From the NCBI RefSeq assembly GCF_000013045.1, contig NC_007677.1:930001-994000 (forward strand): a stretch of 64,000 bases of DNA, given 5' to 3'. The notes below the pieces were generated by a model. It saw only the letters and a list, made by a program, of their open reading frames with translations. It was not told where the DNA came from and did no database searches. The stretch comes from Salinibacter ruber DSM 13855. GTDB taxonomy: Bacteria; Bacteroidota; Rhodothermia; Rhodothermales; Salinibacteraceae. Position numbers and translations under genes: made by a program. How positions within the stretch are numbered: the first letter of the stretch is position 1; the number at the start of each line of letters is the position of its first letter. Below are positions 41,923 through 50,577 of the stretch, in pieces.

Positions 41923-44196
41923 ATGTCTTTGTCCGTTCCGTCAGGGGGGCCTGTGTTCTGGGGATATCTGTTGGCGTTCGTCGCCGCAAGCCTCGCGTGT
42001 CTGGGGGCCGCCTGGCGGGCCTGGTCCATCCCGTATGCCGGCACGCGGCACAGCCTTCTCGCGTTTTTCCTGACCAGCGCCGCGTGGGCGGGGGCGTACA
42101 TCGGATTTCTTCTGCCGGTGTCCCCCCTTGCCAAACACGTTTTCTATCAGATCAGTCTGGTCGTGGGGTTTGGCACCGTGTGGGCGTGGCTGTGGTTCTG
42201 CTCCGCGTACACCGGACGGGCAATCCATCGCAACGCCTCGGCCCAGTGGTTTGCGATCGTGGTGTACGGGGGGGTGACCCTGCTGAAGGTGACGAATCCC
42301 TTCCATCACCTCTACTACACCCTGGAGCCGGGACAGGGAGGGGTCTTCGACCTCGTCATTCGCCATGGGCTCTTCTACTGGGTCGTGATGGGCGTGGCCT
42401 ACGCGTTGGCGACGGCCGGCTACCTGATGCTGTTCGAGATGTTCTGGAAGACGGAGACCCGGACGGGGCCGCTGGCGGCGCTCACGGCGCTCACGGCGTT
42501 TCCGGCGGTGCTCAACATTACGGGGCACGTCAATCCGACCCTACAGGACATTACCCACGAGCCGCTGGGCGTGGCGGTGTTCGCCATCGGCGTCCTGTTC
42601 GTATACAGCTACCAGTTTCAGGCCGTCCGCCTGGCCGGGAGCCTGTCGGCCCCCACCATCATGCTCAGTGCCGACGGGCGCATTAAGGACTACGGGCGGC
42701 GGATCATCGACCTGTTTCCGAAGCTGGAGGACCGATCCGCAATCGGCAAGCCCCTGGGGGCGGCCCTGCCGGAACTGGCACAGAAGCTCGAAGAGGACCG
42801 GTCCCTACTGGAAACCACCGACGGGTCCGCCCCGCGATACTACCGAATCGTCGAGACGAGCCTGGGGGCGACCGGCGGGAGCGACGTGGTGGTGCTTTCC
42901 GATGTCACCGAGCGGGAACGGCGCGAGCGGGCCCTGCGCGACCGGCAGGAAAAGGTGGAGGCCCTCTACGCGGCCATTAGCCGGCTGCTGCGGGCGGAGA
43001 ACAGAACGGAGGTGGGGGACGTCATGCTTCGGCTCGTAAACGAGGTGTTCGGGTACCCGCTGGTGAGCATCCGGTTCGTCGAGGACGGCCGGCTCGTGCC
43101 GGTACAGGGGTCCCCACAGATCGCGGAGCACATGCCGCCCCAGCGTCCCCCCGTCGACATCGAGGGAGAAAGCCTTCTGGCAGACGTGTACCGGAACGAA
43201 GAGCCTTTCGTGATCGACGACCTACACGCCGTTGATACGCAACTCGACTACGGGGCGGCCCGCGCGGCGGCCTGTTTCCCGATGGGGACACACGGCACCA
43301 TCGCGGTCGGGGACGTGGAACGGGGGGCGATCGATTCGTTCGACGGCGGTCTCATCGAGGTGCTTGCGGCCCACGCCGCCGTGGTGCTCGACCGGCTGGA
43401 TCAGGAAGAGGCGCTCCGAACGGCAAAGCAGGAGGCCGAGGAAGCGAGCCAGATGAAGTCGGCCCTCCTGGCCAACACGAGCCACGAATTCCGCACGCCC
43501 CTGACGTCCATCATCGGGTTTGCGGAGGAAATCGCGACCATGGCCGAGGACGACGACGCCCCGATTGGCCGGTTCGCCGACCACATCGAGAACAGCGGGC
43601 GTCGTCTGCTCGGCACCCTCGACGCAATTTTGAACCTGTCGCGCCTGCAGGGGGGGACCCTGAGACGCCCGTCGGAGCCCACCGACATGACCACCGTCGC
43701 CGAAGAGGCCGCCGACCAATTCTATCCCGAGGCCGTGGAGGCGGACATTGCGCTGCGCACGGAGGCGAACGGGACGCCGGTCTGGACGCGGGCCGACCCC
43801 GAGGGGCTCCGGATTGCCCTGCAGAACCTGATCTCCAACGCGGTCAAATACACGGAGCCCGGCGGCGACGTGTGGATCCGCGTCCGAACGGGCGACGAGG
43901 CTGCGGTTCTGGAAGTTGAAGACACAGGGGTGGGCATGGACCCGGCGCAGACCGAAACGTTGTTTGAGCCCTTCCGACAAGAATCAGAGGGCATGGGCCG
44001 TGAATATGAGGGCACCGGGCTCGGGCTCGCGGTGACGAAGGAGGCCGTCGAGCAGATGGGCGGCGCCATCGAGGTAGAAACGGAGAAGGGAGCAGGCTCC
44101 CGCTTTACCGTGCGGCTTCCGGAGGCGGAGGCGCCCGAGAAGGTTGGCGACCCGAGCGCGTCCGCTTCGCTTGGGAACGCAGACACACCCTCCTGA
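41923..44196 (+). CDS. Sensor histidine kinase with 7TM-PAS-GAF architecture
   Basis: 757 residues. Seven hydrophobic helices (about 1-235) match the histidine-kinase N-terminal 7TM region known mainly in haloarchaea (GAYIGFLLPVS, FHHLYYTLEPG). A PAS segment (about 240-330, VVVLSDVTERERR) is followed by a GAF domain (about 345-500), then HisKA with His521 in NTSHEFRTPLTSIIGF, and HATPase with NLISNAVKYTEP, DTGVGMD and GTGLGLAVTKEAV. It likely autophosphorylates in response to a membrane or small-molecule signal. No response regulator is adjacent, so it is an orphan. Confidence 0.9.
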   Translation: MSLSVPSGGPVFWGYLLAFVAASLACLGAAWRAWSIPYAGTRHSLLAFFLTSAAWAGAYIGFLLPVSPLAKHVFYQISLVVGFGTVWAWLWFCSAYTGRAIHRNASAQWFAIVVYGGVTLLKVTNPFHHLYYTLEPGQGGVFDLVIRHGLFYWVVMGVAYALATAGYLMLFEMFWKTETRTGPLAALTALTAFPAVLNITGHVNPTLQDITHEPLGVAVFAIGVLFVYSYQFQAVRLAGSLSAPTIMLSADGRIKDYGRRIIDLFPKLEDRSAIGKPLGAALPELAQKLEEDRSLLETTDGSAPRYYRIVETSLGATGGSDVVVLSDVTERERRERALRDRQEKVEALYAAISRLLRAENRTEVGDVMLRLVNEVFGYPLVSIRFVEDGRLVPVQGSPQIAEHMPPQRPPVDIEGESLLADVYRNEEPFVIDDLHAVDTQLDYGAARAAACFPMGTHGTIAVGDVERGAIDSFDGGLIEVLAAHAAVVLDRLDQEEALRTAKQEAEEASQMKSALLANTSHEFRTPLTSIIGFAEEIATMAEDDDAPIGRFADHIENSGRRLLGTLDAILNLSRLQGGTLRRPSEPTDMTTVAEEAADQFYPEAVEADIALRTEANGTPVWTRADPEGLRIALQNLISNAVKYTEPGGDVWIRVRTGDEAAVLEVEDTGVGMDPAQTETLFEPFRQESEGMGREYEGTGLGLAVTKEAVEQMGGAIEVETEKGAGSRFTVRLPEAEAPEKVGDPSASASLGNADTPS

Positions 44197-44387
44197 ACGT
44201 TCCGCCTCCCTCACACACGTGGAGGAACCCGTCCGGCACCACGTCGATGACAACGTCCGCCCCAGTCGATCAGGGCCCTCCGTCCCGGAGCACAGAGAAC
44301 GGGCCGCCTTGTCATAGAATTCGCACGCGGGACGTGTCGAGTGTGCGCCCGCGTGGTTACATTTCGCCCTGTTCACAAGCCGCACAG

Positions 44388-44393
44388 AAGGAG
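44388..44393 (+). promoter_or_regulatory. Ribosome-binding site before a GTG start
   Basis: AAGGAG lies 11 bases before the GTG at 44405 and decides the start of the PfkB kinase gene; no ATG lies close enough. Confidence 0.6.
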
Positions 44394-44404
44394 CTTAACC
44401 GCCC

Positions 44405-45343
44405 GTGAGCATCCTTGCCGTAGGGACTGTTGCCTTTGATTCCATCGATACTCCGTTCGGATCCGCTGACCGAGTGCTGGGGGGCAGTGCGTCCTACCTG
44501 ACGCTCGCCGCCCGCCACTTTTGCGAAGACGTCCGCCTCGTGGGCGTCGTCGGGGGCGACTTTCCCGATGAGTACCGCCGGACGCTGGCCGATGGGGGGG
44601 TCGACCTTGAGGGCCTTGAGGTCGAGGAGGACGGCGAGACGTTCTTCTGGCACGGCGAGTACCACTACGACATGAACGAGCGGGACACGCTCGACACGCA
44701 GCTCAACGTCCTCGCTTCGTTCGAGCCGGACCTCCCGGGGAGCTACCTCGACAGCGACATCGTGTGCCTCGGCAACCTGGAGCCGGGCATCCAGCGCGAT
44801 GTGCTGGACCAGGTGGACGATCCCGAATTCGTGATGGCCGACACGATGAACTACTGGATCGAGAACACCCCAGACAGCCTCCGGACGACCCTCTCGCAGG
44901 TCGACTGCTTCGTCATCAACGACGCCGAGGCCCGCGAGCTGGCGGATGAGCCCAACCTGGTCCGCGCGGCGTCCCTGATCCGCGACATGGGCCCCGAGAC
45001 GCTCATCATCAAGAAGGGCGAGCACGGCGCGCTTCTGTTCACCGACCACTCCGTCTTCAGCGCGCCCGCCTACCCGCTGGACGACATTCAGGACCCTACG
45101 GGGGCCGGCGACGCGTTTGCGGGCGGACTTGCCGGGCACCTGTACCAGTCGGGCGGCCTCGACCCGGAGGCCCTCCGCCGCGGGGTGATCTACGGAAGCG
45201 TGATGGCATCCTTCGTCGTGCAGCGCTACGGCCCCGACAAGCTGCTCGACCTTACCCGGACCGACATCACCGAGCGGGCCCGCTCGTTCCGCGAGCTTGC
45301 CGCCATCCCCACGCTGGTGCCGCTCGACAAGCAACTGGCGTAG
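44405..45343 (+). CDS. PfkB-family carbohydrate/nucleoside kinase
   Basis: 312 residues. RVLGGSASYLTLAARHF near the start and DPTGAGDAFAGGLAGHL near residue 235 are the two PfkB signatures; the latter holds the catalytic Asp and anion hole. VCLGNLEPG and NDAEAREL are also typical. Substrate could be a sugar such as ribose or 2-keto-3-deoxygluconate, or a nucleoside; the neighbours give no hint. GTG start supported by an AAGGAG element. Followed by folB after 59 bases. Confidence 0.9.
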   Translation: MSILAVGTVAFDSIDTPFGSADRVLGGSASYLTLAARHFCEDVRLVGVVGGDFPDEYRRTLADGGVDLEGLEVEEDGETFFWHGEYHYDMNERDTLDTQLNVLASFEPDLPGSYLDSDIVCLGNLEPGIQRDVLDQVDDPEFVMADTMNYWIENTPDSLRTTLSQVDCFVINDAEARELADEPNLVRAASLIRDMGPETLIIKKGEHGALLFTDHSVFSAPAYPLDDIQDPTGAGDAFAGGLAGHLYQSGGLDPEALRRGVIYGSVMASFVVQRYGPDKLLDLTRTDITERARSFRELAAIPTLVPLDKQLA

Positions 45344-45402
45344 CACGGGGCCGGACGAGACGGCCCGTCCTCTTCTCGTCACTCCGTCGCATTCTGCCTT
45401 CC

Positions 45403-45831
45403 ATGTCTGAGTCTGTCCCCGACACCAAGCCCGAGGCGTCCTCCTCGACCGACTACACCACCACCGGGACGGTCCGTCTCGTCAACGCCGTCTTCTACGG
45501 CCACCACGGCGTCATGGAGGAGGAGCATCGCATCGGCGGCCGGTACGAGGTCGACGTGAGCGTGGGGCTTGATTTCGAGGACGCAGCCCTGCACGACGAC
45601 CTAGACCGCACGGTCAACTACGAGCAGGTCTACGAGTTCGTCCGGCAGCTGGTGACGGAGAACAACTTCTACCTCATTGAAAAGCTGGCGTACCGCATCG
45701 CGCACAAGGTGCTGGATACCTATCCGGACCTGGAGGGGGTAGAGGTGACGGTCCGGAAGCCGGATCCCCCGGTCGGGGGGACGTGCGACCGGGCCGAGGC
45801 GACCTATACCATCGACGATCCCGGCACGTGA
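45403..45831 (+). CDS. folB: Dihydroneopterin aldolase
   Basis: 142 residues, including a 20-residue acidic Ser/Thr lead before the usual start (GTVRLVNAVFYGHHGVMEEE). The T-fold is complete: RYEVDVSVGLDF, the catalytic region with DRTVNYEQVYEFV, LIEKLAYRI and VTVRKPDPP. It converts dihydroneopterin to 6-hydroxymethyldihydropterin in folate synthesis, with glycolaldehyde released. Converges on the GATase gene, only seven bases away. Confidence 0.93.
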   Translation: MSESVPDTKPEASSSTDYTTTGTVRLVNAVFYGHHGVMEEEHRIGGRYEVDVSVGLDFEDAALHDDLDRTVNYEQVYEFVRQLVTENNFYLIEKLAYRIAHKVLDTYPDLEGVEVTVRKPDPPVGGTCDRAEATYTIDDPGT

Positions 45832-45838
45832 CGCGGGG

Positions 45839-46693
45839 TCATGCCGGACGCGGGGACGACCGGCGCCGGTCGTCGGGGGAGGCAAGGCCGAGCGCCCCCG
45901 TCCTGTCCGCCGGATGAAGGGTGGCGGGGACGACCGACGGATGAGGACGGGCCACGAAGGTCACGAGAAAGTCGTAGAGCAGGTTGTCCACCTCCGTGGT
46001 GTCCGCCAGGGTGTCGAGCACGCGCTGCACGGTTTCCGCGTCGGGGAGTGCCGAGCGGTAGTACTCGCGGTACACGAGGATGCGCTCCCGCTCCCGCTTC
46101 GCGTCGAGCTCGCTGTGAAACTGCGTGCCGTAGACCGGCGCGCCGTTCAGGCGGAAGGCCTGGTGGGGCTGGTCGTTGCGGGCGAGCTCTGTGCTGTCGG
46201 GGGGAAGCTCGACCACCCGGTCGTGGTGGCCCATGTTCGCCTGAAAGCGGGACGAGAACTGGCAGAAGAGGGGGTCGGCGGCCCCCGCATCGGTCCGTTC
46301 CACCCACCCACAGCCCAGTTCGGAATGGTCGGGGTCGTGCACCACCTGCCCCCCGAGCGCGCGGGCCAGCACCTGGTGCCCCCAGCACGAGCCGAGCGTG
46401 GGCAGCGCCCGGTCGACGGCGCGACGAATGAGGTCGTGCAGCCCGTCGGTCCAGGGGTAGGTCTGGGTGGCGGAGTACTTGCCGGCGCCGCCGATGAGCA
46501 GAGCGTCGACCTCGTCGAGCGAGACGGAGGTGGGGTCGTCGCCGCGGGCGACGTTGACGGTCTGGAACTGATCGGGACGGAGGCGCGTCCGCTCCAGGAA
46601 GCAGGTCTGCTCCTGCGCTTCCATCCGGGGGGCGCTTCGGCACTGGACGAGCAGGGCGCGAAGGGACGACGACGTGAGGGGCGAGTCCACCAT
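45839..46693 (-). CDS. Class I glutamine amidotransferase-like protein
   Basis: 284 residues. Cys103 in GSCWGHQ is the nucleophile and His193/Glu195 in QFHSE complete the triad of class I GATases. The longer-than-usual C-terminus (after about 230) is Arg/Pro-rich. Family members include GMP synthase-like, gamma-glutamyl hydrolase-like and YfeJ-type enzymes acting on gamma-glutamyl amides; no synthase partner is adjacent, so hydrolase-type action is likely but unproven. Confidence 0.85.
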   Translation of the reverse strand: MVDSPLTSSSLRALLVQCRSAPRMEAQEQTCFLERTRLRPDQFQTVNVARGDDPTSVSLDEVDALLIGGAGKYSATQTYPWTDGLHDLIRRAVDRALPTLGSCWGHQVLARALGGQVVHDPDHSELGCGWVERTDAGAADPLFCQFSSRFQANMGHHDRVVELPPDSTELARNDQPHQAFRLNGAPVYGTQFHSELDAKRERERILVYREYYRSALPDAETVQRVLDTLADTTEVDNLLYDFLVTFVARPHPSVVPATLHPADRTGALGLASPDDRRRSSPRPA

Positions 46694-46804
46694 AAATCAG
46701 GGAGGCCCCGTGCGGTGGGAGGGCCCTGGATGAGCAAGAATGTGAGACGCCGTGGCGTCCGTCCATACGCTGGTCCCCGGAAAAGGTTGACGACACGGGA
46801 ACCG

Positions 46805-47419
46805 CTAGGCGGACGACGCCTCCAGGAGGTCGGCAAAAGACGCGCGCAGCGTGCGGTAGAGCCGGCGGAGGGGGAGGCCCACGACGTTGTAGTAATCGCC
46901 CTCGATCCGCTCGACGAAGAACGGGGCGGTATGGTCCTGAATCCCGTAGCCCCCGGCCTTGTCCAGCGGCGACCCGGAGGCGACGTAGGCCCGAATCTCC
47001 GCGTCCGAGAGGGGCCCGAGCACCACGGCGGTCGTCTCCACGGCGGTGGCCGTCCGATCCGACCCGGCATGCACGAGGGACACGCCGGTGTAGACGGCGT
47101 GGGATGTGTCCTGGAGACGGCGAAGCATGGCCCGAGCATGGGAGGAATCTTCGGGCTTATTGAGAATTTCCCCATCGTGGGCGACCACCGTGTCGGCGGC
47201 CAGGACGAGGGCCGAGGGCCGGTCGGCCGCCACCGGACGGGCCTTTCGGCGCGCAAGGGTGCGGACCGCCTCAGCGGGCGCCACCGAGGGCGCCAGCGTC
47301 TCGTCCGCGGGGCTCACCCGCGCCTCGAAGGGAACGTCGATGCGGTCGAGCAGGGCACGCCGCCGCGGCGACTGGGAGGCCAGAAGAAGTGGGCAGGAAA
47401 GTTGCAGAAGTGGGTTCAT
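46805..47419 (-). CDS. maf: Maf-like nucleotide pyrophosphatase
   Basis: 204 residues. LLLASQSPRRRALL is the Maf start motif; LVLAADTVVAHDGEILNKPED and KAGGYGIQD hold the catalytic Asp and the conserved Lys/Gly loop, with GDYYNVVGLPL at the end. Maf proteins hydrolyse modified or canonical NTPs, mostly dTTP, UTP or pseudo-UTP, and limit misincorporation. Start at ATG 47419; the upstream in-frame sequence reads through a 21-bp tandem repeat. GATase gene lies downstream. Confidence 0.92.
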   Translation of the reverse strand: MNPLLQLSCPLLLASQSPRRRALLDRIDVPFEARVSPADETLAPSVAPAEAVRTLARRKARPVAADRPSALVLAADTVVAHDGEILNKPEDSSHARAMLRRLQDTSHAVYTGVSLVHAGSDRTATAVETTAVVLGPLSDAEIRAYVASGSPLDKAGGYGIQDHTAPFFVERIEGDYYNVVGLPLRRLYRTLRASFADLLEASSA

Positions 47420-47448
47420 CGGATGTGTCGAGCCCGTGCCGGACATGT

Positions 47449-47485
47449 GCGCCGAGAGAAACGGCATATGCGCCGAGAGAAACGG
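47449..47485. repeat. Two-copy 21-bp tandem repeat upstream of maf
   Basis: GCGCCGAGAGAAACGG at 47449-47464 recurs exactly at 47470-47485, period 21 bp. It sits between the divergent starts of maf and parA and may be an operator pair or a low-complexity duplication. Confidence 0.75.
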
Positions 47486-47606
47486 GAGGGGGGCGCAAAA
47501 GTTACGCGTTGCTCTCACCACGTTGGGCGGGGCCCCGCGTCGGGGTTGACACCGGTCCGGAAAGCGCCTACCTTTTTCTCCTCTACCTCCACCGGCTGTC
47601 TACGCT

Positions 47607-48464
47607 ATGACCGTCCTGTCTGTCTGCAACCACAAGGGGGGCACCGGAAAAACCACCACGACCATCCATGTCGCGGCGGCGCTGGGATTGTCGGGCTGGC
47701 GGACGCTCGTCATCGACCTCGACCCGCAGGGCTTCCTCACGCACACGATGGGCATTGAGGAGCCCCCCTCCGACCAGTCGGTGGCGGCCTTCTTCGACGC
47801 CGACGCGGACCCGGGGCGCATTCCAATCCAGGAGGCCGCGGGGTTCGATCTGATCCCCTCCTCCAGTACCCTGACCCGCCGGATGCGGGATCTCAACAAA
47901 CCGACCGATGTGCTCTGGGTGCGGGAGGCACTCCAGCGGCTCGACCTGGAATACGACCTTTTGCTCTTCGACACGGCCGCCGCCGTGACGGTCTACAGCC
48001 TCAACGCGCTCGTTGCGAGCCAGCACGTGCTGATCCCTGTCCTGCCGGAGTACCAGTCCGTGGTGGGGGGGGAGCAGACCTACCAGACCACGCAGCTCGT
48101 TGAGAACAAGCTCAATCCGCGCCTCAACACCCGGCAGTTCTTGTTTACGCAGGTCGACGCGCGCAAGCGCATACACAAAACCTACCGCGAGTACATTCGG
48201 GAAAAGTACGGGGAGAAGGTGCTGGACACCATCGTCCGCACTAGCACGTCGCTGGCAAAGACGCGGGACGGAGCGACCACGGTTTTCGACCACGACTCCA
48301 GTTCTCGCGGGGCGCTCGACTACGCCAACGCCACCGATGAACTGGTGGCGCGTCTGCAGTCGGCGTCCGAAGATGCGAGTTCGGAGGAGGCTCCGGCCGC
48401 TGCCGCCCCGAACGACCTCTCGGCGGAGGCCGCCCCGGAGGTCAGTGAGATGCTGAACTCGTGA
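47607..48464 (+). CDS. Orphan ParA/Soj-family ATPase
   Basis: 285 residues. Deviant Walker A CNHKGGTGKTTT (Lys10, Lys15), Walker A' LVIDLDPQGFLT and Walker B LLLFDTAAAV are intact; KRIHKTYREYIREKYGEKVLDT is typical of ParA/Soj. The C-terminal tail after 255 is acidic and Ala-rich. ParA-type ATPases drive segregation or positioning of chromosomes, plasmids or protein arrays. No parB or cargo gene is next to it, which points to an orphan positioning ATPase rather than the chromosomal parAB locus. Confidence 0.85.
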   Translation: MTVLSVCNHKGGTGKTTTTIHVAAALGLSGWRTLVIDLDPQGFLTHTMGIEEPPSDQSVAAFFDADADPGRIPIQEAAGFDLIPSSSTLTRRMRDLNKPTDVLWVREALQRLDLEYDLLLFDTAAAVTVYSLNALVASQHVLIPVLPEYQSVVGGEQTYQTTQLVENKLNPRLNTRQFLFTQVDARKRIHKTYREYIREKYGEKVLDTIVRTSTSLAKTRDGATTVFDHDSSSRGALDYANATDELVARLQSASEDASSEEAPAAAAPNDLSAEAAPEVSEMLNS

Positions 48465-48543
48465 TTCCGCGACGCCCGCCTCCCCCGGGGCAGAATTCCC
48501 GCGGGGGACATGCTCCGATCCAGGGGGCCGTTTCACGACTCCC

Positions 48544-48870
48544 CTAAAGCGGATCGAGGCGGCCGACCTCGGCCCTCGACCATCCGTAGAAGTGGCGATC
48601 CGTGGACTGGAGGGTGTCCACGCAGTCGTTGTAGGCCGCCCGGGCCGCCTCCACGTCCGGATGGGTCGGGTCCGGGTGGGTCTCGATCCAGTGTCTGAGG
48701 TCGTCCAGCGCGCGAGGCGAATAGGTGTCGAGGTCGCTTTCGGTCTTGAGCAGGGCCATCTTCCGCTCCTCCTGGCGGAGCGTGTAGACGAGCGTCCAGA
48801 TCGAGACGCCGAAGAAGGCCAGGATGCAGAAGGCCATCGTGGCCCATACGTCCACGGGCAGTCCAAGCAT
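48544..48870 (-). CDS. Small membrane protein next to sodium symporter
   Basis: 108 residues. One hydrophobic helix (residues 7-30, DVWATMAFCILAFFGVSIW) is followed by a charged, acidic cytosolic tail (TLRQEERKMALLKTESDLD). Its gene starts 52 bases after the stop of the NSS transporter on the same strand, with a heptamer repeat in the gap. NSS transporters in some bacteria have a tiny partner subunit (MetP/MetS); this one is longer, so a partner role is only a suggestion. Confidence 0.65.
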   Translation of the reverse strand: MLGLPVDVWATMAFCILAFFGVSIWTLVYTLRQEERKMALLKTESDLDTYSPRALDDLRHWIETHPDPTHPDVEAARAAYNDCVDTLQSTDRHFYGWSRAEVGRLDPL

Positions 48871-48877
48871 GATAAGG

Positions 48878-48914
48878 CGTTGGGACGTTTGAACGTTACA
48901 CGTTGAACGTTGGA
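48878..48914. repeat. Five CGTT-type tandem repeats after the symporter gene
   Basis: Units CGTTGGGA, CGTTTGAA, CGTTACA, CGTTGAA and CGTTGGA (8, 8, 7, 7, 7 bases) run head to tail between the symporter stop and the small membrane protein start. Confidence 0.75.
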
Positions 48915-48922
48915 GAACCGGC

Positions 48923-50380
48923 TTATCGGGTCTCGTCTCTCGCGATGGGGTCGCGGCGGCCCTCCAGGGACGCCATGAGCGCGTAGCCGAGGACGGGAAT
49001 TCCGAAGAAGACGGCGATGCCCCCAATCATCTCCGGCGTGCCGAAATTCGCCCAGGCGTAGTTCGCGACGATCAGAAGCATCACGAGCGGAATCACATAC
49101 TGCACCACCGGCCCCCAGATTGAGCCTACGTACAGCCCGGCGTTGCGGTTGATCTCGAGCACCCGGAGCTTCTCGGGGCCGAGGTGCCCCATGGACCAGC
49201 CGATGGCGCCGATGATGGCGAGTGTGGAGAGGGGCAGGCCGAAGTTGCCAAACACGAAGTCGAGGAAATTCAGCACGCCCGGCGAGTACGCGCTCCCGAG
49301 CCCCAGAAGCCAGATGACCCCGCACACGCCGATCACCGTCTGCTCCCGGGTCAAGCGCGTTTCTTCGCTGAGGGTCGTCACGCTCACCTCCGTGATGAGG
49401 ATGGCCGAGGTGAAGGCGGCCAGAAAGAAGCCGAGGAAGAACAGGATGGCCCACAGCGCGCCCCCCGCCATCTGCGGGAAGACCTGCGGCAGGGACACGA
49501 ACGTGAGGCTCGCCCCCGACCCCGGGTCCAAGTCGAACGCGAAGACGATCGGGAAAATGGCGAAGGCCGCCAGGATGCCGATGCTCGAGTTCCCGATGAC
49601 GGTGAATACGCCCCCGCCGATTGGGATGTCGTCGTAGTCCGGCAGGTAGCTGCCGACGGTGAGGGCAATGCCCCACCCGAGGCCGGTCGAGAAGAGAACC
49701 TGTCCGAGGGCGGTGATCCAGGTCTGGCCGAGCCCGAGCTTGCCCCACTCGATGCCGAACGTGAAGGCGAGGCCCTCAGCGGCCCCGGGCAGCGTGAGGG
49801 CGCGGATCATGATCGCGACGAGAGCGAGCACGAGCCCCGGCACTGCGTAGATCACGAGCCGCTCCACGCCCCGCCGGATGCCGAGGTACAGAATGGCCGC
49901 GACCAGGGCCATCACGGCCGTGTGGCTGCCGATGGACCAAACGCCGCTCGCGCGAAAGCCCTCCCAAAACGCCTCCGGCGCGAAGCCCGCCGACGTGAAG
50001 GTGAAGAGCAGCGAGTGCACGGCGTAGTAGAGCGTCCATCCCACGACGGGGGCGTAATACGACATCAGGGCGACGTTCACGACCAGCACCACCACGCCCA
50101 GTCCCACCATCCCCCGCGAGGAGGCCACCTCGCGGAAGGCCCCAATCACGCCCTTGCCGGCGTAGCGCCCGAACGCGACCTCGGCGATGAGGCCGGGAAT
50201 GGCGAGCACGAGCAGGAGCACGAAGTACGCGAGGAGAAAGGCCCCGCCCCCGTTCTCGCCGGTCACGTAGGGGAAGCGCCAGATGTTGCCGGCCCCCACC
50301 ATGGCCCCGAGCATCGCCATCAAAAACCCGAAGCGCGAGCCCCACTGGGCGCGCGAGAGTTCAACGTCTTGGTCGGGCAT
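48923..50380 (-). CDS. Sodium-dependent NSS-family transporter
   Basis: 485 residues with about 12 helices. The unwound TM1 motif GAGNIWRFPYVTGENGGGAF is the hallmark of the neurotransmitter:sodium symporter (LeuT/SNF) family, which imports amino acids or related compounds with Na+. A sodium-coupled carrier suits a halophile. ATG at 50380 is preferred over an upstream TTG. Divergent from the amidohydrolase gene; the small membrane protein is downstream. Confidence 0.93.
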   Translation of the reverse strand: MPDQDVELSRAQWGSRFGFLMAMLGAMVGAGNIWRFPYVTGENGGGAFLLAYFVLLLVLAIPGLIAEVAFGRYAGKGVIGAFREVASSRGMVGLGVVVLVVNVALMSYYAPVVGWTLYYAVHSLLFTFTSAGFAPEAFWEGFRASGVWSIGSHTAVMALVAAILYLGIRRGVERLVIYAVPGLVLALVAIMIRALTLPGAAEGLAFTFGIEWGKLGLGQTWITALGQVLFSTGLGWGIALTVGSYLPDYDDIPIGGGVFTVIGNSSIGILAAFAIFPIVFAFDLDPGSGASLTFVSLPQVFPQMAGGALWAILFFLGFFLAAFTSAILITEVSVTTLSEETRLTREQTVIGVCGVIWLLGLGSAYSPGVLNFLDFVFGNFGLPLSTLAIIGAIGWSMGHLGPEKLRVLEINRNAGLYVGSIWGPVVQYVIPLVMLLIVANYAWANFGTPEMIGGIAVFFGIPVLGYALMASLEGRRDPIARDETR

Positions 50381-50577
50381 CAACGCGGTGTCGCTGTGTA
50401 AGGAGCGCGAGCAGCCCTAAGGTAGGAACAACGAATCGAAATTTCGAACGCCCGTCGGGAGCAGGAAAGAGGCGGTCGTCCGGCTGTTGAAGACGAATCT
50501 TCCGAGAGAAACGTTGGTTGTCGGACACGTCGCAGATCAGAAGCGAATTTCTCCGCCCCCTCCCCTCTACCCATCCG

